This document shows, piece after piece, positions 43,087-51,538 of a stretch of DNA of 64,000 nt. Under the pieces are notes generated by a model. That model was not told the DNA's origin. It saw nothing but the letters and a program-made list of their open reading frames with translations, and ran no database searches. The DNA is from Corynebacterium freneyi (lineage in GTDB: Bacteria; Actinomycetota; Actinomycetes; Mycobacteriales; Mycobacteriaceae). How positions within the stretch are numbered: position 1 is the stretch's first letter; each line of letters starts with the position of its first letter. The position numbers were made by a program, and so were the translations under genes. The DNA lies in assembly GCF_030408835.1 (NCBI RefSeq), contig NZ_CP047357.1, forward strand, positions 992,001 to 1,056,000. Direction: 5' to 3'.

Positions 43087-43102
43087 GTGAACCGATGTTC
43101 GA
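43087..43102. promoter_or_regulatory. Imperfect LexA-like box upstream of sbcD
   Basis: GTGAACCGATGTTCGA matches 11 of the 14 defined positions of the actinobacterial SOS box TCGAACA-N2-TGTTCGA. It lies 54 bp before the sbcD start, which would suit a DNA-repair gene. The left arm is weak. Confidence 0.35.
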
Positions 43103-43156
43103 ATGGGGGTGGGCGTCGGCGGGCGGTGATCCGGGGCCTCTGATAAGACTCTGAAC

Positions 43157-44365
43157 ATGGATGAGCAGCGGGATTGGCGGTCGGAGGGCGGACACGGCGA
43201 CGTACCGGAGGGTGCGGTGCGCTTCCTGCACACGTCGGACTGGCAACTGGGCATGACCCGGTGGTTCCTCAAGGAAGGCGACGGGGAGGCGCAGGCCAGG
43301 TACTCGGCCGACCGTCTCGAGGCCGTGCGGCGCATCGGGCGGCTCGCGCAAGAGCGGGGCGCCGAATTCATCGTCGTCGCCGGCGACGTCTTCGAGTCGA
43401 ACACGCTGCCCGAACGCGACTTCCAGCGGTCGCTCGACGCCATCCGCGAACTTCCCGTGCCCGTGTACCTGCTGCCCGGCAACCACGACGCGCTCGATGC
43501 GACGTCGGTCTACCACCGGCGGGTGTTCGACGAGGTCGCCCAGAAGGGCGTGCACGTCCTGCGCGATTCGGAACCCGTGGAGGTCCGCCCCGGCGTGGAG
43601 ATCGTCGGCGCGCCCCTGACCAGCCGGGTTCCCGACGTCGACCTCCTCGCGGAGGCTCTGGAGGACCTCGAGCCCACCGGCGGCGTGCGCGTCGCCGTCG
43701 CCCATGGCCAGGTCGCCGGGTTCGGCGCGGAGGTCGGGGAAACCCTGTCGCTGGAGGCGATTGCGGCGGCCGTCGACAAGCGCGCCGTGCATTACGTCGC
43801 GGTGGGAGACTCGCACTCGGCGCAGCAGCTCGACGACGACGGGCGCGTGTGGTTCTCCGGATCGCCGGAAACCACCGACTACGACGACAAGGAGAAGAAC
43901 TCCGGCACCGTGCTCGTCGTCGACGCGCGGCCCGACCGGGCGCCGCTGGTGGAGGCCGTGCACATCGGCCAGTGGCATTTCCGGGCCATGGACCGAGACA
44001 TCGCCGACGTCGAGGATGCGCGGGCCTGGCTCGACGAGCTGCGGATGCTCAACGACAAGTCGCGCACCTGCGTGAAGTACTCGCTGCGCGGCACCCTCAA
44101 CCTCGTCGCCGACGCCGAGCTGAAGCGGGGACTGCGCGAGATCGAGCCGTCGTTCGCCGCCCTGTACCGGCGGGCCAGCGGCTCCGAAATCACCGTGGTG
44201 CCGGAGGACGGCGACATCGGCGCGCTGGGAGTCAACGGCTTCCCGCTCGACGCCGCCGAACGGCTGAAGACGAGGACGGCGGACCCGGCGCTGGCCGAGG
44301 AAGACCGTCGGACCGCCGCCGACGCGCTGGCGCTGCTCGCGCGCCTGGCCGGAACCGGGAAGTAG
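43157..44365 (+). CDS. sbcD: SbcD-like DNA exonuclease subunit
   Basis: This 402-residue protein is a metallophosphoesterase of the SbcD/Mre11 type. Motifs in order: HTSDWQLGM (DxQ rather than the usual DxH), VVAGDVFES, LLPGNHDALD, VAHGQVAGFG and VGDSHSAQQL (in place of GHxH). The remaining metal ligands are intact. With SbcC it should form an ATP-driven nuclease that opens hairpins and trims double-strand breaks. The N-terminus has an extra 20 residues before the domain. sbcC begins 11 bp downstream. Confidence 0.9.
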   Translation: MDEQRDWRSEGGHGDVPEGAVRFLHTSDWQLGMTRWFLKEGDGEAQARYSADRLEAVRRIGRLAQERGAEFIVVAGDVFESNTLPERDFQRSLDAIRELPVPVYLLPGNHDALDATSVYHRRVFDEVAQKGVHVLRDSEPVEVRPGVEIVGAPLTSRVPDVDLLAEALEDLEPTGGVRVAVAHGQVAGFGAEVGETLSLEAIAAAVDKRAVHYVAVGDSHSAQQLDDDGRVWFSGSPETTDYDDKEKNSGTVLVVDARPDRAPLVEAVHIGQWHFRAMDRDIADVEDARAWLDELRMLNDKSRTCVKYSLRGTLNLVADAELKRGLREIEPSFAALYRRASGSEITVVPEDGDIGALGVNGFPLDAAERLKTRTADPALAEEDRRTAADALALLARLAGTGK

Positions 44366-44376
44366 GGGAGGACGCC

Positions 44377-47070
44377 ATGAAACTGCACTCGATCGAGCTG
44401 AAGAACGTCCGCGGCATCGAGCACCTGGTCGTCGACGAGTTGCCGGACCGCGGCGTGGTGGTCATCGCCGGCGACAACGAGATGGGCAAGTCGACCATCG
44501 CCGAAGCCATCCACGTCGCCCTGTCGTGGCCGGCGAAGGCCGAGCGCAAGGAAACCAAGGCGCTGCGGCCCAACAACCGCGACGCGTTCCCCGACATCAG
44601 GTTGGACATGACGCTCGGCGACACGCGCTTCGTGCTGCGCAAGGTCTTCGCCGGCCAGCGCGCGGCCACGGCCACCGAAATCACGGTGCTCGAGCCGGAG
44701 CGCAAGGAGCTGACGGGCGAGGCCGCCCAACAGTGGCTCGACGAACTCACCCGCGGCGAGGGCACGCGCGAACTGTGGGACGTCTTCGTCGCCCGCCAGG
44801 GCACCGAGCAGAAGGCGCTGCAAATGGGCTCGTACGCGAAGGTGACGGCGGCCCTGCAGGAGGCGTCGGGCGGCACGGCGGAGACCGAGGGACAGAAGTC
44901 CATCCTCGAGGCCGCGCTGGCCGAACGGGCGCTGTACTACACGGCCCAGGGCCGCGAGAAGGCGCCGCTGAAGGAGGCCCGCGAGGCCGTCGAGGCCGCC
45001 GAAACCCGGTGGGCCGCGGCGTCGGAGCGGGTGGCGCAGGTCCGCGACCTCGTGGAGGAGGCGAAGAAGAACGACCGTCGCCGCGCCGAAGTGGAATCCG
45101 CGCTGCCCGAGGCGGAGGCCGAGGTGGCCACGTGGCGCGAGACCGTCGCCGAGCTCGCCGAGTTCCGCCACGCCAAGTCGAAGGCCGACGACGCGGTGAC
45201 GCTGGCGAGCGTCGAGTTGAAGAACGGCCGACAGGCCCGCGAGAGTCGCGACGAGCTCATCGCCCAGGAAAAGCAGGCGCAGGCCGCGTTGGAGCGGGTG
45301 GCCGAGGAATTGGTGCCGCTGCGGGAGGCCGCCGAGGCGGAGGTGCGGGAGGTCGACGAGGTCGAGGCGAAGGTCGTGGAGACCCGCGCCGCCCGCGACC
45401 GCGCGCGCCGTCTGTTGCAGCTTGCCGACGACGACCTGACCCAGTGCGCGAACGTGCGAAAGCTCGCCGAACTCGACGACGTGCTGGAGCGGGTCCGCGA
45501 CCTCGAGGAGGAGGTGCGGGACAAGCGCCGCAAACTCGCCGAGCACCGCATCACCGCCGACGACGCGAAGCGGGCCGGCGACGCGGAAAACGAGTGGCGT
45601 ACTGCGACGACGGTGCTCGAGGCGTCGTCGTCGGAGTTGACCGTCAGCGCCGCAACCGAGCAGACGGTGACCATCAACGGCGATGACGTCGAGGTCGGGG
45701 CGGAACCGGACACCCGCGCCGTGACCGCGCCGACGAGCGTGCGCGTCGGAGACGTGACCGTCACCGTGACGCCGGGCGACGGGGCCGGCGAGTACTCCGG
45801 GCGGGCGGCGCTGGCGAAGGAGAAGCTCGACGAGATTCTCTCCGAGCTGGGCGTGAGCTCCGTGCGGCGGACGGAGGAGAAGGCCAAGGCGCGCGCGGTG
45901 GTCGAGTCGGAGTTGGAGATCGCCCGCACCCGCCTCGACGCCGAGCTGAGCAACCGTGACCTGGCCGACATCCGCGAGACCCGCGACGGGCTCGACGCCG
46001 ACGTGGAGGCGTACCCGGCCGTTCGCGCCGAGATGATCGCCGGCTGGTCGGACAACGGCGGCGGGGGCGGGGACCTCGACGTCGAGATGCCCGCCGACGA
46101 GGACGAGGCGCAGGCGATCCTCGACGCCGCGAAGGAAAACGAGCGCACTACATCCGGCGAGTACGAGGCCGCGATGCAGGCGGCGCAGACGATGAGCGCG
46201 CGCCCCGCCCGCCACGAACTCCACGCCAAGCAGGCCGACGAACACGCCCGAATCGAGGATGTGCGTCGCGCCGTCGATGCGCTCACCGAGGCCCGCGCCC
46301 GCGAAACCGACGACGCCCTGGCCGAACGGTTGGCGGGCCTGGAGTCCGCGTTCGACGACGCCCGCGTAGCCGCAGAAGGCGCCGCCCGGGTTCTGGTCGA
46401 GCGGGGCGCCGAAGACGCCGATGAGTCGTTGGCCGGCGCCGACGCGCACCTGCAGGGGCTGCGTGACGAGCAGATCCGCCTGCGCATCCGCCGCGGGGCG
46501 TTGACCGGCGAGCTGAAGTCGGTGACGGGCGTCAACGAGGAACTCGCCGACGCCGATGCCGAGCGCACCCGCCTGCGCCGCGAGCTGGAATCCATCACCC
46601 GTCGGGCGGCGGCGGCGAAGCTGCTGTACGAAACGCTCGAGGAATCCCGCCGCGACACCCGCCAGGCCATCGGGGAGCCGCTGTTGCAGAAGCTCACCCA
46701 GTACGGCGGCGCGGTCTTCGGCCACAGCACGACCTTCGAGCTCGACGACGGGATGGCCGTGAAGTCGCGGTCGAACGCCACCGGCACCTTCGAGTTCGAC
46801 GCCCTGTCGGGCGGCGCCCAGGAACAGATCGATGTGCTGCTGCGCCTGGCCGTCGCCGGCGTCATGGACGGGGGAGGCGGTGCGCCGGTCATCATCGACG
46901 ACGCGTTGGGCTACTCCGACCCGGACCGTCTGCGGAAGATGAACAACGCCTTCGCGCGGGCGGGCGAGGACAGTCAGATCCTCGTGCTGACCTGCTACCC
47001 GGAGCGTTTCTCCCGCATCGCCGACAGCCACCGCCTGGACATGGCGGACCTGCTGCGCGCCGACGGCTGA
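44377..47070 (+). CDS. sbcC: SbcC-like SMC-family ATPase
   Basis: This 897-residue protein begins MKLHSIELKNVRGIEHLVV with Walker A GDNEMGKST, followed by long Glu/Arg/Ala coiled coils (about residues 200-700). It ends with an ABC-type signature LSGGAQEQIDVLL and Walker B VIIDDALGYSD. This is the SbcC/Rad50 layout, partner of the preceding SbcD. Walker B has Asp-Asp where SbcC usually has Asp-Glu. I see no clear CxxC zinc hook at the coiled-coil apex. The ATG is preceded by GGGGAGG. It is related to the YhaN/SbcC group of single-operon ATPases. Confidence 0.88.
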   Translation: MKLHSIELKNVRGIEHLVVDELPDRGVVVIAGDNEMGKSTIAEAIHVALSWPAKAERKETKALRPNNRDAFPDIRLDMTLGDTRFVLRKVFAGQRAATATEITVLEPERKELTGEAAQQWLDELTRGEGTRELWDVFVARQGTEQKALQMGSYAKVTAALQEASGGTAETEGQKSILEAALAERALYYTAQGREKAPLKEAREAVEAAETRWAAASERVAQVRDLVEEAKKNDRRRAEVESALPEAEAEVATWRETVAELAEFRHAKSKADDAVTLASVELKNGRQARESRDELIAQEKQAQAALERVAEELVPLREAAEAEVREVDEVEAKVVETRAARDRARRLLQLADDDLTQCANVRKLAELDDVLERVRDLEEEVRDKRRKLAEHRITADDAKRAGDAENEWRTATTVLEASSSELTVSAATEQTVTINGDDVEVGAEPDTRAVTAPTSVRVGDVTVTVTPGDGAGEYSGRAALAKEKLDEILSELGVSSVRRTEEKAKARAVVESELEIARTRLDAELSNRDLADIRETRDGLDADVEAYPAVRAEMIAGWSDNGGGGGDLDVEMPADEDEAQAILDAAKENERTTSGEYEAAMQAAQTMSARPARHELHAKQADEHARIEDVRRAVDALTEARARETDDALAERLAGLESAFDDARVAAEGAARVLVERGAEDADESLAGADAHLQGLRDEQIRLRIRRGALTGELKSVTGVNEELADADAERTRLRRELESITRRAAAAKLLYETLEESRRDTRQAIGEPLLQKLTQYGGAVFGHSTTFELDDGMAVKSRSNATGTFEFDALSGGAQEQIDVLLRLAVAGVMDGGGGAPVIIDDALGYSDPDRLRKMNNAFARAGEDSQILVLTCYPERFSRIADSHRLDMADLLRADG

Positions 47071-47096
47071 TCGGACGAGAAACCCGGGCGACAAAC

Positions 47097-47480
47097 CTAC
47101 GCCTTGACGGCGGAGACCTCGATCTCCAGGACGACCTTGTCCGACACCATGACGCCGGAGTTCAGCGGGGCCTGCCAGTCCACGCCGAAGTCCTTGCGGT
47201 TGATGGAACCGGAGGCGGTCAGGCCGATGCGCTCCTGGTCGAAGGCGTCGACGTTGGTGCCCTCGAACTCGACGTCGAGGTCGATCGACTTGGTCACGCC
47301 CTTGATGGCGACGTTCGCGGCGTTGGCGTCGCCGTTGTCCGGGTCGACGGTGAAGGAACCGGTGTAATCGGTGAAACGGCCGCGGGTCTTGGTGACCATC
47401 GCGTGACGGACCATGAAGCCGATCTGCGAGTGCGCGGCATCGATGTTCCAGGTGCCGGCGAAATTGGGGGAGAGGGTCAT
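47097..47480 (-). CDS. YceI-family protein with an internal deletion
   Basis: This 127-residue protein starts like a cytoplasmic YceI (TWNIDAAHSQIGFMVRHAMVTKTRGRF, seen as WNIDAAHSQIGFMVRHAM) and ends like one (IKGVTKSIDLDVEFEG, GLTASGSINRKDFGVDW). YceI proteins are usually 170-190 residues. The segment between SFTVDPDNGDANAAN and VAIKGVTK, which normally contains the RDAHLRSADFFD region, is missing in frame: about 50 residues. YceI binds polyisoprenoid-type lipids in a barrel, so the deletion should disturb the pocket. It has GGAAGGAA before ATG and is divergent from marR. Confidence 0.85.
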   Translation of the reverse strand: MTLSPNFAGTWNIDAAHSQIGFMVRHAMVTKTRGRFTDYTGSFTVDPDNGDANAANVAIKGVTKSIDLDVEFEGTNVDAFDQERIGLTASGSINRKDFGVDWQAPLNSGVMVSDKVVLEIEVSAVKA

Positions 47481-47536
47481 GACGATTCCTTCCGACGTTG
47501 TTCGAATCCGGTTCGGGAGGACCGGCCCGGCGACAT

Positions 47537-47613
47537 GTTGTCATATCAACAACTCCGATCGTAACGACCGCATGATGACACGTCAACAACGTTGTCGGTT
47601 TTGGTGAAAACCG
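47537..47613. promoter_or_regulatory. Tandem operator sites between yceI-like and marR genes
   Basis: GTTGTCATATCAACAAC (47537-47553) and GATGACACGTCAACAAC (47574-47590) share 13 of 17 bases and are 37 bp apart. ACAACGTTGT (47586-47595) and CGGTTTT-ggtg-AAAACCG (47596-47613) add further symmetry. This looks like a MarR-controlled divergent promoter. Confidence 0.6.
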
Positions 47614-47625
47614 TGGTCAATCGGG

Positions 47626-47631
47626 TAGCGT
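47626..47631 (+). promoter_or_regulatory. Putative leaderless -10 of the first marR gene
   Basis: TAGCGT ends 7 bases before the ATG at 47639, consistent with transcription starting at the start codon. Confidence 0.4.
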
Positions 47632-47638
47632 CTTGGTC

Positions 47639-48130
47639 ATGCAGCAGGAAGTACCGTGGCTCGACGACGATGAGCAGACTCTCTGGCGCGCGATGATGGA
47701 TGCCGCCAAGGCGGTCGAACGTGCGATGGACACGCGCCTGCTCGCCACCGAGGAGATCTCCAGCGCCGACTTCTCCGTGCTGGTGCAGCTCTCGGAAGCG
47801 GAAGGGGGCACGGTGCGCATGCGCGAACTCTGCGAGGCCCTCAGGTGGGACCGCAGCCGCATGTCGCACCAGATCACCCGCATGGCCCGCCGCGGCCTGG
47901 TGAACAAGCTGCGCTGCGCCAACGACAGCCGCGGCATCGACGTCGAACTCACCGCCCATGGCCGCGACGTCATCGAACGCGCCGCCCCGGACCACGTCCG
48001 CATGATCCGCCGCATCGTCTTCGACGAACTCGACGCCGTCCCCGGCCTCGACCGCGACGCCGCGCTGGCCGCCCTGCGCAACGTTTCCACCGCCGCCGAA
48101 GCGTTCCGCGACATGACTCTTGAGCAGTAG
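47639..48130 (+). CDS. MarR-family regulator (first of two)
   Basis: This 163-residue protein has a MarR winged helix: SSADFSVLVQLSEAEGG, recognition helix RMRELCEALRWDRSRMSHQITRM (seen as ALRWDRSRMSHQITRM), wing GLVNKLRCANDSRGIDVELT. The N-terminus WLDDDEQTLWRAMMDA is typical of this group. It is divergent from the YceI-like gene over two similar operator-like sites, so it most likely controls that gene and itself. Ligand unknown. A close paralogue follows on the same strand. Confidence 0.92.
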   Translation: MQQEVPWLDDDEQTLWRAMMDAAKAVERAMDTRLLATEEISSADFSVLVQLSEAEGGTVRMRELCEALRWDRSRMSHQITRMARRGLVNKLRCANDSRGIDVELTAHGRDVIERAAPDHVRMIRRIVFDELDAVPGLDRDAALAALRNVSTAAEAFRDMTLEQ

Positions 48131-48224
48131 CCGGGTTCGGCGGTGGCCGCGATCCGGCGGGCGTCGCAAAGCATGCGAAACCGCGCCACCGGCACCCGAC
48201 TACTCTTCCCGGGCCTATCCCCGT

Positions 48225-48230
48225 TAGCCT
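48225..48230 (+). promoter_or_regulatory. Putative leaderless -10 of the second marR gene
   Basis: TAGCCT ends 7 bases before the ATG at 48238. Confidence 0.35.
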
Positions 48231-48237
48231 TACGGAC

Positions 48238-48726
48238 ATGACGGACATGAACGACTACGAATGGCTCACCGACGACGAGCAGCGCTTCTGGCAGATGCTC
48301 GTGTCCGCCTTCCGCAGCGTGGAGCGCAACATCGAGGCGACCCTCCGCGAAAACACGGGACTGACCTTCGGCGACTTCACGGTGCTCATCGCGCTGACGG
48401 AGACCGAAGACGGAGTCATGCACGTCGACGACCTGTGCCGCCGCCTGAAGTGGAACCACCCCCGCGCGCTGCTGCACACCTCGCGGATGGAAAAGCGCGG
48501 CGTCATCAGCGTCGAGGACCCCGGCGCCGACCCCGACTCCGACTACACCGTCGCCCTGACCGGCGTGGGACGCCACGTGTTCGCCGAGGCCGCGCCGGAT
48601 TACGTCGCCACCGTCCGCTCCGAGGTGTTCGAGCGGCTGTCCGACGACGATGTCGCCACCATGTCCCGCTGCTTTACGGCGATTTTGCGCAACTCCGAAA
48701 ACGGCAACGGCTCTAATCTGCTGTAG
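48238..48726 (+). CDS. MarR-family regulator (second of two)
   Basis: This 162-residue paralogue of the preceding regulator has the same frame: WLTDDEQRFWQMLVSAF, then the winged helix TFGDFTVLIALTETEDG, VDDLCRRLKWNHPRALLHTSRM and wing GVISVEDPGADPDSDYTVALT. The recognition helix differs (NHPRALLHT against DRSRMSHQI), so it should bind a different operator. The pair probably arose by tandem duplication followed by divergence. No obvious target gene is adjacent. Confidence 0.9.
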   Translation: MTDMNDYEWLTDDEQRFWQMLVSAFRSVERNIEATLRENTGLTFGDFTVLIALTETEDGVMHVDDLCRRLKWNHPRALLHTSRMEKRGVISVEDPGADPDSDYTVALTGVGRHVFAEAAPDYVATVRSEVFERLSDDDVATMSRCFTAILRNSENGNGSNLL

Positions 48727-48795
48727 CCGCCGGTCGCAGTCGTTCGCCGTCCGCGATCGTCGGTGAACGCCGTTGCTGCCCTCGGCGTGGTCCCG

Positions 48796-48801
48796 TAAAA
48801 T
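48796..48801 (+). promoter_or_regulatory. Putative leaderless -10 of the PspC-domain gene
   Basis: TAAAAT ends 6 bases before the ATG at 48808. Confidence 0.45.
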
Positions 48802-48807
48802 CGGGGC

Positions 48808-49059
48808 ATGGCCAACATGGGCAACAACGAACCGTTCAACCAGCAGAAAATCTCCCAGTCCATCGACCGGATGGTGGGCACGCCGGTGCGCCGCAGCCAC
48901 TCCAACAAGTGGGTCGCCGGCGTGTGCGGCGGCATCGAGGAAGCCACCGGATTCAACGTCACCGCACTGCGCGTCATTTTCGCCGTGCTCGGGCTGACGG
49001 TCGCACCGCTTGCGCTGCTGATCTACCTGGGCCTGTGGCTCGTCGTCCCGGAGGCGTAA
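48808..49059 (+). CDS. PspC-domain membrane protein
   Basis: This 83-residue protein consists of a short polar leader and one PspC domain: WVAGVCGGIEEATGFNVTALRVIFAVLGL, seen in two parts (WVAGVCGGIEEATG and VTALRVIFAVLGL), then a membrane helix ending LGLWLVVPEA. PspC proteins belong to the envelope-stress response. No PspA or other partner is seen nearby, so it probably acts alone or with distant genes. Confidence 0.9.
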   Translation: MANMGNNEPFNQQKISQSIDRMVGTPVRRSHSNKWVAGVCGGIEEATGFNVTALRVIFAVLGLTVAPLALLIYLGLWLVVPEA

Positions 49060-49118
49060 AAAACCGCCGCGCCGGACGCGCCCACCGGGGCCTTTCGTCG
49101 TTCCGCGGGAGGCGGTGC

Positions 49119-49124
49119 TAAAGT
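49119..49124 (+). promoter_or_regulatory. Putative -10 of the tRNA-Arg gene
   Basis: TAAAGT lies 26 bases before the tRNA 5' end; no convincing -35 is visible in the GC-rich DNA upstream. Confidence 0.4.
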
Positions 49125-49150
49125 ATCGGACGTTGCCCGCAAGGGCGCAC

Positions 49151-49223
49151 GCCTCCGTAGCTCAGTGGATAGAGCACCGGTTTCCGGTACCGAAGGTCGT
49201 AGGTTCGACTCCTATCGGGGGCA
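49151..49223 (+). tRNA. tRNA-Arg (anticodon CCG)
   Basis: A complete cloverleaf can be folded: acceptor GCCTCCG / CGGGGGC (one T-G pair), D stem GCTC/GAGC, anticodon stem with one end mismatch, loop TTCCGGT giving anticodon CCG, and T stem GTAGG/CCTAT with TTCGACT loop. It reads the Arg codon CGG. The discriminator base is A and no CCA is encoded. Confidence 0.93.
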
Positions 49224-49228
49224 CCGCG

Positions 49229-49263
49229 AAAAGTCCCGCACCACGTTGGTGCGGGACTTTTTT
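49229..49263 (+). terminator. Rho-independent terminator of tRNA-Arg
   Basis: A perfect stem AAAAGTCCCGCACCA / TGGTGCGGGACTTTT with a 3-nt loop is followed by TT. It starts 6 bases after the tRNA. Confidence 0.93.
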
Positions 49264-49295
49264 CGTCGCCGGTCCGCCCCGGCACCCGGGTGCGC

Positions 49296-49976
49296 CTACC
49301 CGGCGATGACCACCACCAGGGTGCGCGGGCCGTGGACGCCCTCGACGCGGTTGAGTTCGATGTCCGACGTCGCCGACGGCCCGGAGATCATGGTGATCGG
49401 CGCGGTCGGCTCCAGGCGGGCGATGGCCTCGGGCACACCGTCGACGATGGTGTCGGCGGGCACGACGCACACGTGCAGGTCGGGCACCAGGGTCAGGGCG
49501 CGTCGCCCGCAGGCGGGGGAGCCGTCGAGGAAGATGGTGCCGGTTTCGGCGGAGGTGACGGCCGAGGACGTCACGACGCCGTCGAGCACGTCGAGTTCCG
49601 TCGGCGCGAACAGGCCCGGCTCGTCGACGACGACCTCGTCGACATCGCCCAGCCACGCTTCGTCGAGGCCGACGGGGATGCCGACGCGCTCCACGCCATG
49701 GTCGGCGAGGGCCTTCGACACCGCCTCGCCGATCGCCTTGGCATCGTCGTCGCAGCGGATGACCTCGGCGCGGTAATCCACCAGTCGATCGACGAGCAGG
49801 TCGATGAGCTCGACGCCGGGCGTCCGCCGCCCGCGGATGTAATCGCGCGGAACGGGGTACTCCTCGCCGGGCACGCCGGGGTCGATGCCGGCGCCCTCCG
49901 AAATCACGCGTCCCTGCCGCGCGCGGGCGTGGGCGTCGCGGATTCGGGCGAGCATTTCCTGCTTTGCGACGTTCAT
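49296..49976 (-). CDS. lutC: Lactate utilization protein C (LUD domain)
   Basis: This 226-residue protein is the LUD-domain subunit of the LutABC L-lactate oxidising complex: VTSSAVTSAETGTIFLDGSPACGRRALTLVPDLHVCVV, recognised by SSAVTSAETGTIFLD and the preceding GVERVGIPVGLDEAWL. It overlaps lutB by 4 bp (ATGA) as the last gene of the operon. It ends close to the tRNA-Arg terminator on the opposite strand. Confidence 0.92.
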   Translation of the reverse strand: MNVAKQEMLARIRDAHARARQGRVISEGAGIDPGVPGEEYPVPRDYIRGRRTPGVELIDLLVDRLVDYRAEVIRCDDDAKAIGEAVSKALADHGVERVGIPVGLDEAWLGDVDEVVVDEPGLFAPTELDVLDGVVTSSAVTSAETGTIFLDGSPACGRRALTLVPDLHVCVVPADTIVDGVPEAIARLEPTAPITMISGPSATSDIELNRVEGVHGPRTLVVVIAG

Positions 49977-51538
49977 CGGGTCGCCTCCTCGGTGTCGTCG
50001 GTGGCGTCGCCGCCGCCGTTGATGTTCGACGGAACGGTGTGGGCGGCTTCGTCGTCAAGCATCGCCCGCGCCGCATCGGTGCCCCACCACGACCGGAACG
50101 CCTTCTTCGGGGGCACGGGAGTGTCGCGGGCATCCGACCAGCCGGACAGGAACAGCGGCAGGCGGTGGATCTCGCCGTCGCGAAGCCCCAGCACGCGGGC
50201 CAACGACGCCGAACGCACGGCCATGTCCCACAGGCGCGGGCCGCCCATGACCCACCCGAGCAGGCCGAACAGCTTGCCCTCCACCGGCGGGCGATGGTCG
50301 CGGACCTTCTGGTGCCGCAGCTCCAGCAGCGCCGCCGGGATGTCGATGCGCACCGGGCACACCTCGAAGCACGCCCCGCACAACGACGACGCGTACGGCA
50401 GCGACGCGTTCGGGTCCTTCGCCGAATCCATGCCCGTCAGCTGCGGCGACAGGATCGCGCCGATCGGCCCCGGGTACGTCGAACCGTAGGCGTGGCCGCC
50501 GGCGCGCTCGTAGACGGGGCAAATGTTCAGGCACGCCGAACAGCGGATGCACTTCAGCGCCTCGCGGCCGATGGGATCGGACAGCGTGGCGGTGCGGCCG
50601 TTGTCCAGCAGCACGATGTGGAATTCGCTCGGGCCGTCGCCGTCGGTGACGCCGGTCCACATCGAGGTGTACGGGTTCATGCGCTCGCCCGTCGACGACC
50701 GGGGCAGCAGCTGCAGGAACACCTCGAGGTCCTGGAAACGCGGCAGCAGCTTCTCGATGCCCATCACCGTGATCAGCGTCTCCGGCAACGTCAGGCACAT
50801 GCGGCCGTTGCCCTCGGATTCGACGACGGCGACGGTGCCGGTTTCGGCGACGCCGAAGTTCGCGCCCGAGATGGCCACCTTGGCGTTCATGAACTGATCG
50901 CGCAGGAACAGCCGCGACGCCTCGGCGAGTTCGGCGGGCTCGCTGCCCAGGTCCGGGTCGACGCCCGGGATGCCGCGGCGGAAGATGTCGCGGATCTCGT
51001 CGCGGTTGCGGTGGATGGCGGGGACGAGGATGTGCGACGGCTTGTCCTCGCCGAGCTGGACGATCAGCTCCGCCAGGTCGGTTTCGCGGGCGGAGATGCC
51101 GGCGTCGGCCAAGGCCTCGTTGAGCCCGATTTCCTGCGTGGCCATGGACTTGACCTTGATGATGTCCGTCTCGCCCGTCGCCCGCACCAGGTCGGTGACG
51201 ATGGCGTTGGCCTCGGCGGCGTCGCGCGCCCAGTGGACGTGGCCGCCGCGGGCGGTCACCGCCGCCTCGAACTCCTCGAGCAGCTCCGGCAGCCGGGCCA
51301 TGACGTCGCGCTTGATGGCCGACCCCGCCAGGCGCAGCTCCTCCCAGTCGGGCTTCTCGCCGACGACCTCGCCGCGTTTGGCGCGGATGGCGTGGGTGGC
51401 GTTGTGCAGGTTGGCGCGCAGCTGGTCGTTGCGCAGTTCGTGGTGGGCGGCGGCGGTGAAGCCCTCGTCGCCGCGCAAATGGCCGACGCCTGCGGGGGCG
51501 CGCGGGGGCACGGGCAGGCCCAGGTTGACGGGGCTCAT
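49973..51538 (-). CDS. lutB: Lactate utilization iron-sulfur protein B
   Basis: This 521-residue protein has an N-terminal LUD-like domain (EIGLNEALADAGI, AISGANFGVAETGTV) and two ferredoxin-type cysteine clusters, CIRCSACLNICPVY and CGACFEVCPVRI, as in LutB/LldF. It should carry electrons from lactate oxidation. A C-terminal extension (after DAARAMLDDEAAH) contains a CGTCGTCAAGC copy and differs from compact relatives. It overlaps both neighbours by 4 bp. Confidence 0.94.
   Translation of the reverse strand: MSPVNLGLPVPPRAPAGVGHLRGDEGFTAAAHHELRNDQLRANLHNATHAIRAKRGEVVGEKPDWEELRLAGSAIKRDVMARLPELLEEFEAAVTARGGHVHWARDAAEANAIVTDLVRATGETDIIKVKSMATQEIGLNEALADAGISARETDLAELIVQLGEDKPSHILVPAIHRNRDEIRDIFRRGIPGVDPDLGSEPAELAEASRLFLRDQFMNAKVAISGANFGVAETGTVAVVESEGNGRMCLTLPETLITVMGIEKLLPRFQDLEVFLQLLPRSSTGERMNPYTSMWTGVTDGDGPSEFHIVLLDNGRTATLSDPIGREALKCIRCSACLNICPVYERAGGHAYGSTYPGPIGAILSPQLTGMDSAKDPNASLPYASSLCGACFEVCPVRIDIPAALLELRHQKVRDHRPPVEGKLFGLLGWVMGGPRLWDMAVRSASLARVLGLRDGEIHRLPLFLSGWSDARDTPVPPKKAFRSWWGTDAARAMLDDEAAHTVPSNINGGGDATDDTEEATR

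Noticed and set aside
47490-47510. LexA box at TGTTCGAA upstream of the YceI-like gene
   Set aside because: The left arm does not match, and the MarR-type repeats nearby explain the regulation better.
43879-47589. 1236-residue minus-strand ORF opposite sbcCD
   Set aside because: Shadow frame, rich in Arg/Gly/Leu with no recognisable motif, and it also runs across the yceI-marR intergenic region.
49151-49263. Integrated element at the tRNA-Arg gene
   Set aside because: No integrase, no repeated tRNA 3' end and no change of base composition next to the tRNA; lutC follows normally.
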